From Crocinitomicaceae bacterium (GTDB lineage: Bacteria > Bacteroidota > Bacteroidia > Flavobacteriales_D > Crocinitomicaceae), in the NCBI GenBank assembly GCA_028689775.1, contig JAQVCM010000024.1:1-40109 (forward strand): a stretch of DNA of 40,109 nt, read 5' to 3'. The position numbers and the translations under genes are program-made. Under the pieces are notes generated by a model, which was not told the DNA's origin, ran no database searches, and worked only from the letters and a program-made list of their open reading frames with translations. Below are positions 32,868 to 40,109 of the stretch, in pieces; the stretch's first letter is position 1, and every line of letters begins with the position of its first letter.

Positions 32868-33160
32868 TTCTTTTGCTTTTTTAATGGTCGCTCTCCCTGC
32901 AGCAGTAATTCCACTTCGGATAATCTGAAATATGTTTTCCGATTGATTTGCGTTGCCCCAAGAATACCTTTTGCCCTGTACGTCTGCAAAGTTCGTTTAC
33001 TGATGTTGAGCAGTTGGCAGGCTTCCTGTTGGTCGAGCCATTTTGTTGCCTGTTGCAGTGCTTTGTAGGGTGCAGTCATTTCCGCTATCAAATTGGAAAC
33101 TTCCTTTACTTCCCTATGCAATGCCTTTAAAATCTGAATGTCCAAAACCGTTATTTCCAT
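32864..33160 (-). CDS. Helix-turn-helix (excisionase-like) protein, paralogue
   Basis: A 98-residue protein of the same family as the downstream gene: an N-terminal helix (IQILKALHREVKEVSNLIAE) and an HTH (LDQQEACQLLNISKRTLQTY, then GILGATQINRKTYFRLSEV). It is first in a two-gene operon with a 4-bp overlap. A TTTGGC repeat lies 72-92 bp upstream of its start. It is probably involved in excision or transfer control of the element. Confidence 0.8.
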   Translation of the reverse strand: MEITVLDIQILKALHREVKEVSNLIAEMTAPYKALQQATKWLDQQEACQLLNISKRTLQTYRAKGILGATQINRKTYFRLSEVELLLQGERPLKKQKK

Positions 33161-33231
33161 ATCATGTCATTTATACCTCGAAAATAAAAGCAATTCATAT
33201 AAGATTTCTCAATGTTGCAGTCAGAGGTAGC

Positions 33232-33252
33232 GTTTGGCGTACAGTTGCCAAA
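33232..33252. promoter_or_regulatory. TTTGGC motif, inverted pair A
   Basis: TTTGGC (33233-33238) faces GCCAAA (33247-33252) upstream of the helix-turn-helix operon. The same motif recurs in pairs at 33691-33726 and 34931-34956. Confidence 0.45.
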
Positions 33253-33259
33253 TACGGTA

Positions 33260-33640
33260 TTACATTCCCAATTTTGGTTTATTATTTTTCGGACGAGTTT
33301 GTTGTGATTTGATTGTATTGTCCATTCTCAAAGCTGGTTTTTTGTTGGTTTGTACAGTCTGACTTTTTCCATCGTTTTTGAAATCCGAACGCATAACCGT
33401 TTTTGTTGCACCTATTACGCTTTCAGGTTCGGTAGTCTGTTTTTGTTGTTCAACACGCTTGCCACCGAACAACCTGCCCAGACCTAAACCCTTTGTATCT
33501 TTGAATTGACGTTTAAAGTTGGTAATAAAATTGGAAATCGGGTCGCTATGCTTATCGACCTGCATAAAAGGAGCATTCTTTTTTTTCTCGGATAGCTCGT
33601 TTTCTTTACGCTCTTTGTTGGTATTTACTTTTTGTGCCAT
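33260..33640 (-). CDS. Small basic protein of the mobilisable element
   Basis: A 126-residue product; I use the ATG at 33640 (MAQKVNTNKERK), since the longer reading to 33730 runs through a TTTGGC repeat region. It is very rich in Lys, Gln, Asn and Thr and has one ordered-looking segment, NFITNFKRQFKDTKGLGLGRLFGGK. The rest is low-complexity. It may be a DNA-binding or relaxosome accessory protein, but I do not recognise a family. A -7 element lies about 270 bp upstream. Confidence 0.5.
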   Translation of the reverse strand: MAQKVNTNKERKENELSEKKKNAPFMQVDKHSDPISNFITNFKRQFKDTKGLGLGRLFGGKRVEQQKQTTEPESVIGATKTVMRSDFKNDGKSQTVQTNKKPALRMDNTIKSQQTRPKNNKPKLGM

Positions 33641-33690
33641 AGGTTCAAAATTTTTCCCAATATAGAACACAAGAGAATGTATTATTTTCA

Positions 33691-33726
33691 TTTGGCTTTT
33701 TGTGGCAGTATTTGGCTTATATTGGC
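33691..33726. promoter_or_regulatory. TTTGGC motif, direct copies C
   Basis: TTTGGC at 33691-33696 and 33711-33716 (20 bp apart) and ATTGGC at 33721-33726 (10 bp further). It shares GTGGCAGTATTTGGC with 34922-34936. It lies upstream of the small basic-protein gene. Confidence 0.45.
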
Positions 33727-33906
33727 ACAATAGGAATGGAAAGTAATCCTTAAAACACTTTAACTTTTCCTCGCAAAGCCCTCACGGATTTAAAGAGTTT
33801 TCTACGGATAAAGGAAAGCATACCAAAAACATCCTATCCTTACCCCTTACGTGTTTTTTGTACCCTTTCTTTGATTGGAATGGATTAAAAAAGAATAAAA
33901 AGGTCG

Positions 33907-33914
33907 CAAAGATA
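33907..33914 (-). promoter_or_regulatory. Promoter -7 element in the leader of the small basic-protein gene
   Basis: On the minus strand TATCTTTG fits the consensus. It implies a long (about 260-nt) leader for the gene starting at 33640 and argues that 33740-34135 is non-coding. Confidence 0.5.
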
Positions 33915-33960
33915 AAGCGGACAGCCACCGCACCACCCAACCAAAAGCTTACGGCATAAT

Positions 33961-34011
33961 GGCAGGGCAAAAGGTGGCTTCGCAGAGTTGTTGTGTGATT
34001 GCCCTGCCACC
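33961..34011. repeat. 10-bp inverted repeat in the non-coding part of the mobile element
   Basis: GGCAGGGCAA (33961-33970) pairs perfectly with TTGCCCTGCC (33999-34008). GGTGGC (33973-33978) can alternatively pair with GCCACC (34006-34011). It lies in the 500-bp gap between the basic-protein and DUF3408 genes. A role as transfer or regulatory site is possible; nothing else is seen in the gap except the promoter element and TTTGGC repeats. Confidence 0.55.
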
Positions 34012-34145
34012 CTTCGGGACTTATTCCGTTTCCTTTTGGTTTTTCCCCTGTCCGCCTTGTTAAAATGGCTTTCTTTTTTTTCTGTTTTTTTGTTTTGAAA
34101 ATAATTTTTGAGAGGGAATTACGCATCCTTATCAATGGGCAGTTA

Positions 34146-34646
34146 TCAAAACAATGGCTTGTGCTTATCGTTATAGATTTCCTTAATCAGTTCTCCGAAC
34201 TCCTGAAAGTGGTACTCGATAATGTTGTCCAGATACGCATAAATCGTCAGTTTGTCAATTCCTATAATGTTGGTAAGCCTGTTAAATGTTTCGTGGTGTT
34301 CCTGCCGTACATAGACTGATTTACCCCTACTTGCAGTACTGTTCGGAATTTTAAAGAACTGTCCGCAGTAATCCTCTTTGGTCAGTTTTTTGGTTTTAGA
34401 AGTGCCTTTTTTAGAATTGTTGACCAATGGCTTTGAATGTTCCGTTTCTGTTGCTATTTCCTCGGGTTCTTCTCCTGCCATTACACGCATAATAGCTTCC
34501 TCGTCAACTTCGGGTTTTGCAAAGTCTTCCCGATGTGTTATTCCTTGTTGTTTCATCAAAGGTTGTTTCTTTTCATCAGTTAGGAAATTTTCAATAGAGA
34601 AATCCTCTTTTTCGGGTTGATGATTTTTGTTTTCTTCGTGTATCAT
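34146..34646 (-). CDS. DUF3408 family protein of conjugative/mobilisable elements
   Basis: A 166-residue protein from the ATG at 34646 (MIHEENKN); the upstream TTG at 34673 is less likely. The acidic N-terminal half is probably disordered. The C-terminal part matches DUF3408: KSVYVRQEHHETFNRLTNII and IYAYLDNIIEYHFQEFGELI, a ribbon-helix-helix-like fold also called TraB in Bacteroidota transposons. It is usually preceded by a ParA-type gene, which is missing here. It is transcribed away from the mobilisation genes, with a long AT-rich leader region. Confidence 0.75.
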   Translation of the reverse strand: MIHEENKNHQPEKEDFSIENFLTDEKKQPLMKQQGITHREDFAKPEVDEEAIMRVMAGEEPEEIATETEHSKPLVNNSKKGTSKTKKLTKEDYCGQFFKIPNSTASRGKSVYVRQEHHETFNRLTNIIGIDKLTIYAYLDNIIEYHFQEFGELIKEIYNDKHKPLF

Positions 34647-34659
34647 ATCTCTTATTTTT

Positions 34660-34775
34660 AATATTATATCCAATTAGCTATCTGGTTAGCTGAATAGTTA
34701 GTTCTATATACTGTTGTATCTATGTAGCCAACTATTTACCTATGTACCTGCATACACTTAACTGGCTAGTTCATT
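34660..34775. repeat. Degenerate four-base-period tract upstream of DUF3408 gene
   Basis: On the minus strand words such as ATAG, CTAC, GTAC and TAAC recur roughly every four bases (for example GGTACATAGGTAAATAG). It may be a decayed tetranucleotide repeat. The region 34674-35033 shows no gene. Confidence 0.35.
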
Positions 34776-34930
34776 AACTCAAAAAATAGCAATTAGTCCG
34801 CATTCAATCACGCAGATTTGCTGTCGATTTTTTTGCCATTCATTTACTTAATTAAGGATATAACCAATCAGCCAGTTAATTAGTTACAAAGGAAATAAAA
34901 GCAATTCCTGCCCCCATAAGGGTGGCAGTA

Positions 34931-34956
34931 TTTGGCGTTCAAAGGCTTTATTTGGC
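34931..34956. promoter_or_regulatory. TTTGGC motif, direct pair B
   Basis: TTTGGCGT at 34931-34938 and 34951-34958, exactly 20 bp apart. The sequence AAATAAAAGCAATTC shortly upstream is shared with the site A region (33182-33196). Confidence 0.45.
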
Positions 34957-35033
34957 GTAATCGTAAGTCGTTGTTTTTCAAATAGTCTTATCGAACTTTG
35001 TAATCGGGGCAGTTGATTTTTTCGGCTAACTCC

Positions 35034-35054
35034 AATCCGTTTGCAAAACGGATT
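35034..35054. repeat. Hairpin upstream of the mobilisation genes
   Basis: AATCCGTTT and AAACGGATT pair perfectly around a 3-nt loop, followed by TTT. It could terminate transcription entering from the left or belong to the transfer origin. Confidence 0.55.
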
Positions 35055-35074
35055 TTTCTGAACTCCTGTTCAGA

Positions 35075-35128
35075 GCAAGTTATCTTTTGAGGTACTCGAA
35101 ATGAATTTCGGCACTCAAAAGCACTTGC
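35075..35128. other. Candidate oriT: nested inverted repeat before the mobC-like gene
   Basis: Three arm pairs share nearly one centre: GCAAGT (35075-35080) with ACTTGC (35123-35128), CTTTTGAG (35084-35091) with CTCAAAAG (35114-35121), and CGAAAT (35097-35102) with ATTTCG (35105-35110). GGAGC/GCTCC (35137-35154) follows. Position just before the relaxosome genes suits a transfer origin; the nic site is not identified. Confidence 0.4.
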
Positions 35129-35193
35129 CCTTGCAGGGAGCTGAAAACCGCTCCGAAGTCGCAGTTTTGTTTAACATTAGAAATGGATTTATT

Positions 35194-35628
35194 ATGGAAG
35201 AAAAGAACAGTAAACAAATTAGGAAAACAGGGAGAAAACCGAAGAATGACCCTGCCGTACATCGGTATTCTATTAACCTGAATGCAGAGGAAAACGCCAA
35301 GTTCCTTGCCCTCTTTGACCAATCGGGGATAAGTGTAAAGGCACATTTCATTACGGCTTGCATCTTTCAAAAGACCGTAAAGACCGTAAAAATTGATATG
35401 AATGCGGTAGAATACCACTCAGGACTGACCAAATTTTTCAGTCAGTTTCGAGGAATAGCAACCAATTACAATCAGATTGTAAGGCTATTGAACGCCAATT
35501 TTTCGGAGAAAAAAGCATCTGCATATCTCTATAAATTGGAAAAACAGACCGCAAAAATGAAAGAACTGTTGCTAAAGGTTTTAATTCTTACCGACAGATT
35601 TGAAAAGCAATATCTACATAAAGAGTAA
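35194..35628 (+). CDS. MobC-like mobilisation accessory protein
   Basis: A 144-residue protein starting MEEKNSKQIRKTGRKP; a frame extension upstream to 35101 crosses the candidate oriT and is rejected. It has a basic N-terminus, a ribbon-helix-helix-like segment (HRYSINLNAEENAKFLALFD) and the bacterial mobilisation MobC pattern LTKFFSQFRGIATNYNQIVR. Such proteins bind oriT and help the relaxase nick DNA. It is first in the mobilisation operon, with the relaxase start 4 bp after its stop. Confidence 0.85.
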   Translation: MEEKNSKQIRKTGRKPKNDPAVHRYSINLNAEENAKFLALFDQSGISVKAHFITACIFQKTVKTVKIDMNAVEYHSGLTKFFSQFRGIATNYNQIVRLLNANFSEKKASAYLYKLEKQTAKMKELLLKVLILTDRFEKQYLHKE

Positions 35629-35632
35629 AATT

Positions 35633-36892
35633 ATGATTGCAAAAATCGGAAAGGGAAGCAATATGTACGGAGCGATTTTGTACAATCAGCAGAAAGTGGA
35701 CAGGGAAAACGGAGCGGTTTTGTTGCTGAACAAAATACCCGACACAATGGACGGCAGGTATTCCGTAGCGTATTTCAATAAATGTTTTGAGCCGTATTTG
35801 TCTGCAAACATCAAAACAGAAAAAACGGTACGGCATATTTCATTGAACCCAGACCCGAAAGACGAGGTAAGCGATGAGCAGTTTACGGAAATGGCACAGG
35901 AATATATGGAACGTATGGGCTACGGAAATCAGCCTTATATTGTTTTCAAACATACGGACATTGACCGAATGCATATCCATATCGTTTCGACCTGTGTAGG
36001 CATTGACGGTAAGAAAATCCCCGATGATTACGACCACCCACGTTCAATGGCAATCTGTCGGGATTTTGAAACGAAATACAACCTGCACAAAGCAACCGAG
36101 CAGGAGCAGAAACAAGCCAACAAAGTTTTCAAACCTGTGGATTACCACAAAGGCGACATCAAAAGTCAGATTGCTTCGGTAGTACGGCATTTGCCGAAGT
36201 ATTACAGCTTTCCGACTATGGGAAGCTATAATGCTTTATTGTCGCTGTTCAACATCACAGCGGAAGAAGTCAAAGGCGAGCGGAACGGTCAGCCGGTAAA
36301 CGGATTGGTCTATGTGGCAGTGGACGAAAACGGAAACAAGGCAAGCAATCCGTTTAAGGCATCGCTTTTCGGAAAAGACGCAGGAGTTGCACAACTACAA
36401 AAGCATTTTGAACAGTCAAAAGAGAAAATGAAAACCAATCCTGTAAGGTCAGTTTTAAAGAATACTGTTGAATTGGCTATGCACACGACAAGCAACGAAA
36501 TAGAATTTAGAAAACAATTGACCGAACACGGTATTAATACGATTGTTCGCAGAAACGACAACGGACGGATTTACGGAGTAACTTTCATTGACCACGAGAG
36601 CCGTAGTGTATGGAATGGTTCACAGTTAGACAGAAACCTGTCTGCAAATGTTTTTAACGATTGGTGGAACAACGGCAACAAACCCGAACTGAAAACACAG
36701 GATAACCCTCTTTCCAAAACGAATACAATAGACAACCAACCAACGAAAGACCTTTTTGAGTTTATCCCACAGGAACATTCTCAGAATTTCGATATAGGAT
36801 TATTCAGCCTTTTACCTGATGCACAAGGCGTGGATTATAAAGAAGAAACATTTGCTAAACGGATGAAGAAGAAAAAGAGACGATTGCAATAA
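35633..36892 (+). CDS. Relaxase / mobilisation nuclease
   Basis: A 419-residue protein from the ATG at 35633 (MIAKIGKGSNMYGAILYN). The relaxase domain (1-150) has HISLNPDP and the metal-binding HxH motif MHIHIVS (H114, H116), preceded by KHTDID. An early Tyr (Y12 or Y17) is a candidate nucleophile. The remainder (150-419) is helical, with HYKGDIKSQI-type accessory sequence. It cuts and carries the transferred strand. No coupling protein or type IV secretion genes are visible, so the element probably relies on a helper for mating. Translationally close to the MobC-like gene. Confidence 0.88.
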   Translation: MIAKIGKGSNMYGAILYNQQKVDRENGAVLLLNKIPDTMDGRYSVAYFNKCFEPYLSANIKTEKTVRHISLNPDPKDEVSDEQFTEMAQEYMERMGYGNQPYIVFKHTDIDRMHIHIVSTCVGIDGKKIPDDYDHPRSMAICRDFETKYNLHKATEQEQKQANKVFKPVDYHKGDIKSQIASVVRHLPKYYSFPTMGSYNALLSLFNITAEEVKGERNGQPVNGLVYVAVDENGNKASNPFKASLFGKDAGVAQLQKHFEQSKEKMKTNPVRSVLKNTVELAMHTTSNEIEFRKQLTEHGINTIVRRNDNGRIYGVTFIDHESRSVWNGSQLDRNLSANVFNDWWNNGNKPELKTQDNPLSKTNTIDNQPTKDLFEFIPQEHSQNFDIGLFSLLPDAQGVDYKEETFAKRMKKKKRRLQ

Positions 36893-36894
36893 AC

Positions 36895-36913
36895 AATGCA
36901 ATGCCATTGCATT
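36895..36913. promoter_or_regulatory. 19-bp dyad at the metal-cargo promoter
   Basis: AATGCAATG-C-CATTGCATT, perfect with 9-bp arms, begins 3 bp after the relaxase stop. It lies 10 bp before the -7 element at 36924-36931, over the -33 region. Candidate operator for a metal-responsive repressor. Confidence 0.5.
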
Positions 36914-36923
36914 ACTTTTTTAC

Positions 36924-36931
36924 TAACTTTG
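36924..36931 (+). promoter_or_regulatory. Promoter -7 element of the metal-cargo genes
   Basis: TAACTTTG fits TAnnTTTG and lies 9 bp before the ATG at 36941. Confidence 0.6.
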
Positions 36932-36940
36932 CAAAAGAAT

Positions 36941-37279
36941 ATGAAAGTCTTTTACTCCATATTGGCAATTTATATGATGACGGTATTTTTAATGCCGTGT
37001 ACCGATATGTATGAAAAGGACAACTTTCAAAACCATAACCATTCGGAAGAATTAACCCATCAAGGAAGCCACGACCATCAGGAAACAACTGATATGTGCA
37101 GTCCATTTTGTTTATGCGGTTGTTGTGGAATAGTTTCAGGTATAGTGCTTCAATGTAATGTATACAGCTTAGTTAAGGCGAAGACTTTTGACCTTTCTAA
37201 GCCTAAAGTTTATTATAAATGTACCTTTATATCCCACTATCTGGGGAAAATTTGGCAACCGCCAAAGATTAATGCATAA
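36941..37279 (+). CDS. DUF6660-type His/Cys-rich exported protein
   Basis: A 112-residue protein from the ATG at 36941. A hydrophobic start (MKVFYSILAIYMMTVFLMPC) acts as signal or anchor. A His-rich stretch follows (NHNHSEELTHQGSHDHQ), then a Cys cluster (CSPFCLCGCCG), both suited to metal binding. Proteins of this layout (DUF6660) occur next to CusA/CzcA pumps in Bacteroidota. The start reading from 36896 overlaps the dyad and is not used. Probably a periplasmic metal-binding helper of the pump; the metal cannot be told. Confidence 0.75.
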   Translation: MKVFYSILAIYMMTVFLMPCTDMYEKDNFQNHNHSEELTHQGSHDHQETTDMCSPFCLCGCCGIVSGIVLQCNVYSLVKAKTFDLSKPKVYYKCTFISHYLGKIWQPPKINA

Positions 37280-37411
37280 TTTTTAGTGTTTTAATGATTA
37301 TTGCTTTTTGCTTACAGCATTAAGCTGAATGTTTTTGGGTCATACTTCGTATTCCCGAATTTATAATCATTGCAATTTATCATTAATTATTCATCATTAA
37401 TCACAATAAAA

Positions 37412-40012
37412 GTGTTAAATAGTATTATAAAATTCTCTATAAAGAATAAGTTCATTATAGGATTAATGACCTTGTTTCTCATCATTTGGGGGGTATGGAG
37501 TGCCAAGCAAATCCCCATTGATGCCCAACCTGACATTACAAACAATCAGGTTCAGATTATTACCCTGTCGCCTACATTGGCAGGACAAGAAGTAGAACAA
37601 TTAGTAACATTTCCCGTAGAGCAAAGTATCGTTAATCTTCCAAAAGTAGAAGAGATAAGAAGTGTTTCAAGATTTGGATTATCTGTTGTAACCGTTGTCT
37701 TTCAAGATAATGTCGATATTTATTTTGCACGACAGTTAGTAAGCCAACAGCTGAAAGAAGCACAAGACCAGATACCTGAGGGGGTTGGAACACCTGAACT
37801 TGCTCCTGTCAGTACAGGTCTTGGCGAAGTGTACCAATATATTCTTCATCCCAAAGAAGGCAGTGAAGACAAATATTCCGCAATGGATTTGCGGACAATG
37901 CAGGACTGGATTGTTGCCAGACAACTTTACGGTACTCCGGGAATTGCAGAAGTCAATAGTTTCGGTGGTCTGCTTAAACAATACGAAGTTTCTATCGACC
38001 CAAACCGTATCAAGGCAATGGACGTTAGTATTTCCGATATTTTTACCGCACTCGAAAACAATAACCAAAATACCGGAGGTGCTTATATCGACAAGAAGCC
38101 CAATGCGTACTTTATTCGTGGGATTGGTCTGGTTACTTCATTGGAAGATGTAGGGAATATCGTCGTTAAAAATACAGGTAGCGTTCCGGTATTTATCAAA
38201 GATGTGGCAGAAGTACAATTTGGTCACGCTACCCGGTACGGGGCTTTGACCTATAATGGCGAAGTAGATGCCGTGGGTGGGATTGTAATGATGTTGAAGG
38301 GAGAAAACACCTCTGAAGTTGTAAAAAATATCAAAGAAAAAATACCAGTTATCCAACAATCTCTACCCGAAGACGTGGTCATAGAACCGTTTTTAGATAG
38401 AATGGATTTGGTTGATAGAGCGATAAGTACGGTTCAAAAGAACCTCATTGAGGGCGCACTGATTGTTATTTTTGTATTAATTCTTTTCCTGGGGAATTTC
38501 AGGGCAGGACTGATTGTAGCCTCAGCTATACCGCTATCTATGCTTTTTGCGTTGGGAATGATGAGGTTGTTTGGTGTTAGTGCCAACTTGATGAGTATGG
38601 GGGCTATTGATTTCGGATTGGTAATAGATGGTTCCCTGATTGTTGTTGAAGCGACAATGCACCATTTGGGCTTGCGGAAATCCACACAAAAACTTACGCA
38701 GGCAGAAATGGACGAGGAGGTATATGAATCTGCACGGAAAATTCGTACGAGTGCCGCATTTGGCGAGGTTATCATTCTCATTGTCTATATCCCTATCCTT
38801 ACTTTGGTGGGTATAGAGGGTAAAATGTTTACGCCAATGGCACAGACTGTAAGTTTTGCCATTTTGGGTGCATTGATTTTGTCCTTTACCTATATCCCGA
38901 TGATGAGTGCTTTGTGTTTGTCTAAAAAGCCGATTACCAAAAAGAATTTTTCAGACAAAATGATGGACTATCTTCAAGGGGTTTATAAACCATTGTTAGA
39001 AAAAGCCATTCGGATGAAATATGTGGTTATTGCGGTTGCCGTTGGGCTGTTTACCATAAGTATATTCTTTTTTTCACGGATGGGCGGAGAGTTCCTGCCA
39101 AAATTGGGCGAGGGCGATTTTGCTTTCCACTGTATCCTGCCACAAGGAACATCGTTAAGCCAAAGTCTGGAAACCTCTATGCAGGCATCCAAGATAATCA
39201 AAGAGTTCGACGAAGTAAAAATGGTCGTAGGTAAGACAGGTGCAGGAGAAATACCGACAGACCCGATGCCTCCGGAAGCTACCGACCTGATGATTATCCT
39301 GAAACCACAGGACGAATGGAAAAAAGATAAATCCTATGACGAGCTTTCCAATGAAATGATGGAGAAGCTCGAAGTTATTCCCGGTGTATTCTTTGAAGCC
39401 AATCAGCCGATACAGATGCGATTTAATGAACTGATGACAGGTATCAGGCAGGATGTAGCCGTTAAGATATTCGGAGAAGACCTCGACAGTTTGTTGGTTT
39501 ATGCCAATAAAGCGAATGCTATTATTCAAACAGTAGAAGGTGCGACTGCTCCGCAGGTAGAACGGGTAGCAGGTCTTCCCCAAATCAATATCGAATATGA
39601 CCGTACCCGAATAGCCAATTACGGCTTGAATGTACAGGAAATAAACGATATTGTCAGCACTGCGTTCGCAGGTAAATCAGCAGGTGTGATTTATGAAAAC
39701 GAACGAAGATTTGATTTGGTGGTACGGCTTGATGAAGCCCACCGCAGTTCCATTGAGGATGTGAGCAATCTGTTTATCCCACTACCAAACGGCGACCAAA
39801 TACCGCTTTCACAGGTTGCAAACATTGATTACAAATTAGGGCCCGCACAAATCAGCCGTGAAGGCGGTAAACGCAGGATATATGTCGGCTTCAACGTACA
39901 GGGGCGGGATGTAGCCAGCGTTGTCAATGAAATTCAGGATAAATTGGCTGAACAGATTAAGCTACCGACAGGTTATTATTTTACTAAAGTTTCGGAGTTA
40001 TTAAAATGCTAG
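37412..40012 (+). pseudogene. Heavy-metal RND efflux pump (CusA/CzcA), 3' end replaced
   Basis: An inner-membrane heavy-metal efflux pump of the HME-RND class. The GTG at 37412 gives the usual start VLNSIIKFSIKNKFIIGLM; an ATG at 37370 is possible. Seen: the first helix, porter domains (IPIDAQPDITNNQVQI, GGLLKQYEVSIDPNRIKAMD), and the proton-relay helix with Asp residues (GAIDFGLVIDGSLIVVEA). The protein follows family sequence up to PTGYYFT, then reads KVSELLKC and stops, at 866 residues against about 1040 or more for the family. The last set of helices is missing, so it is probably inactive. The change falls at about 39985. Confidence 0.85.
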
Positions 40013-40109
40013 TAATCAGCAATATAAATTCATAAAAACGTTGCACTTTCCATTATAAATCATTAATTTTGAATTAGTTAGAAACAAAAAACTGATTCGG
40101 GAAAATGCA
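39986..40109. other. Unrelated sequence after the break in the RND gene
   Basis: From about 39986 the sequence no longer encodes CusA. It is AT-rich, with no recognised gene to the window end. It may be the start of an inserted element or a deletion junction. Confidence 0.45.

Noticed and set aside
33782-34135. A 117-residue minus-strand open frame in the mobile element
   Set aside because: It holds a TATCTTTG promoter element and a strong inverted repeat, has a Lys-rich low-complexity start and no recognisable domain. It is better explained as a long leader/non-coding region.
34674-35033. Missing ParA gene or CRISPR-like array in the gap before the mobilisation genes
   Set aside because: No frame of useful length, no regular repeat-spacer pattern; only short degenerate repeats.
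35101-35193. Upstream ATG of the MobC-like gene
   Set aside because: That stretch is taken up by inverted repeats of the candidate oriT, and the conserved protein begins at 35194.
39155-39583. A 142-residue minus-strand frame opposite the RND pump
   Set aside because: It lies opposite conserved CusA coding sequence and shows no features of its own.

Overview
The window looks like a chromosomal segment from a member of the Bacteroidota, most likely Flavobacteriales. It is AT-rich. Many genes have the TAnnTTTG -7 promoter element of this phylum and no strong Shine-Dalgarno. There is a Por (type IX) secretion C-terminal sorting domain, LytTR/YpdA-type two-component genes, an IntDOT-like integrase and a Bacteroidota-type mobilisation module. 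A Crocinitomicaceae/Fluviicola-like host would fit, but I cannot prove the genus.

Region 1 (1-4530) is accessory. It holds a decayed MqsR-like toxin gene cut by what looks like the end of an IS256-type element that runs off the left edge. Next to it is a 1.77-kb tandem duplication of a two-gene unit (membrane protein plus exported protein). The copies are almost identical except for a clustered divergent patch at the start of the membrane-protein gene.

Region 2 (4500-28200) is mainly core chromosome: ileS (type 2, with the HIGH motif swapped to GIHH), a TPR histidine kinase with its LytTR regulator, a DUF4286 gene with rsmA, a GNAT-like gene, a type IX-secreted metzincin protease, feoA-feoB-small Cys-rich protein, tRNA-Leu(CAA), a four-helix-bundle (S23/IVS-type) protein with a partial second copy, a decayed DUF421 gene, tRNA-Asn(GTT), ssb, an outer-membrane barrel gene with rluB, three exported proteins, a second histidine kinase and a Nudix hydrolase.

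Region 3 (28240-30110) is a decayed toxin/antitoxin-like island. A Fic gene with an N-terminal winged-helix domain is split by an exactly 300-bp non-autonomous element (19-bp terminal inverted repeats, perfect 9-bp target duplication, 54-bp perfect palindrome inside). Its promoter keeps four TAGCTCA operator half-sites. Beside it is a HigA-like XRE gene whose 5' end seems to be cut by the next element.

Region 4 (about 30110 to beyond the right edge) is an integrative mobilisable element: tyrosine recombinase, LEM-3-like GIY-YIG protein, two excisionase-type helix-turn-helix proteins, a small basic protein, a DUF3408 protein, a MobC-like accessory protein and a relaxase. Cargo follows: a His/Cys-rich DUF6660-type protein and a CusA/CzcA heavy-metal RND pump. 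The pump is broken about 130 bp before the window ends. Repeated TTTGGC motifs and long inverted repeats in the element's non-coding parts are candidate regulatory and transfer-origin sites.
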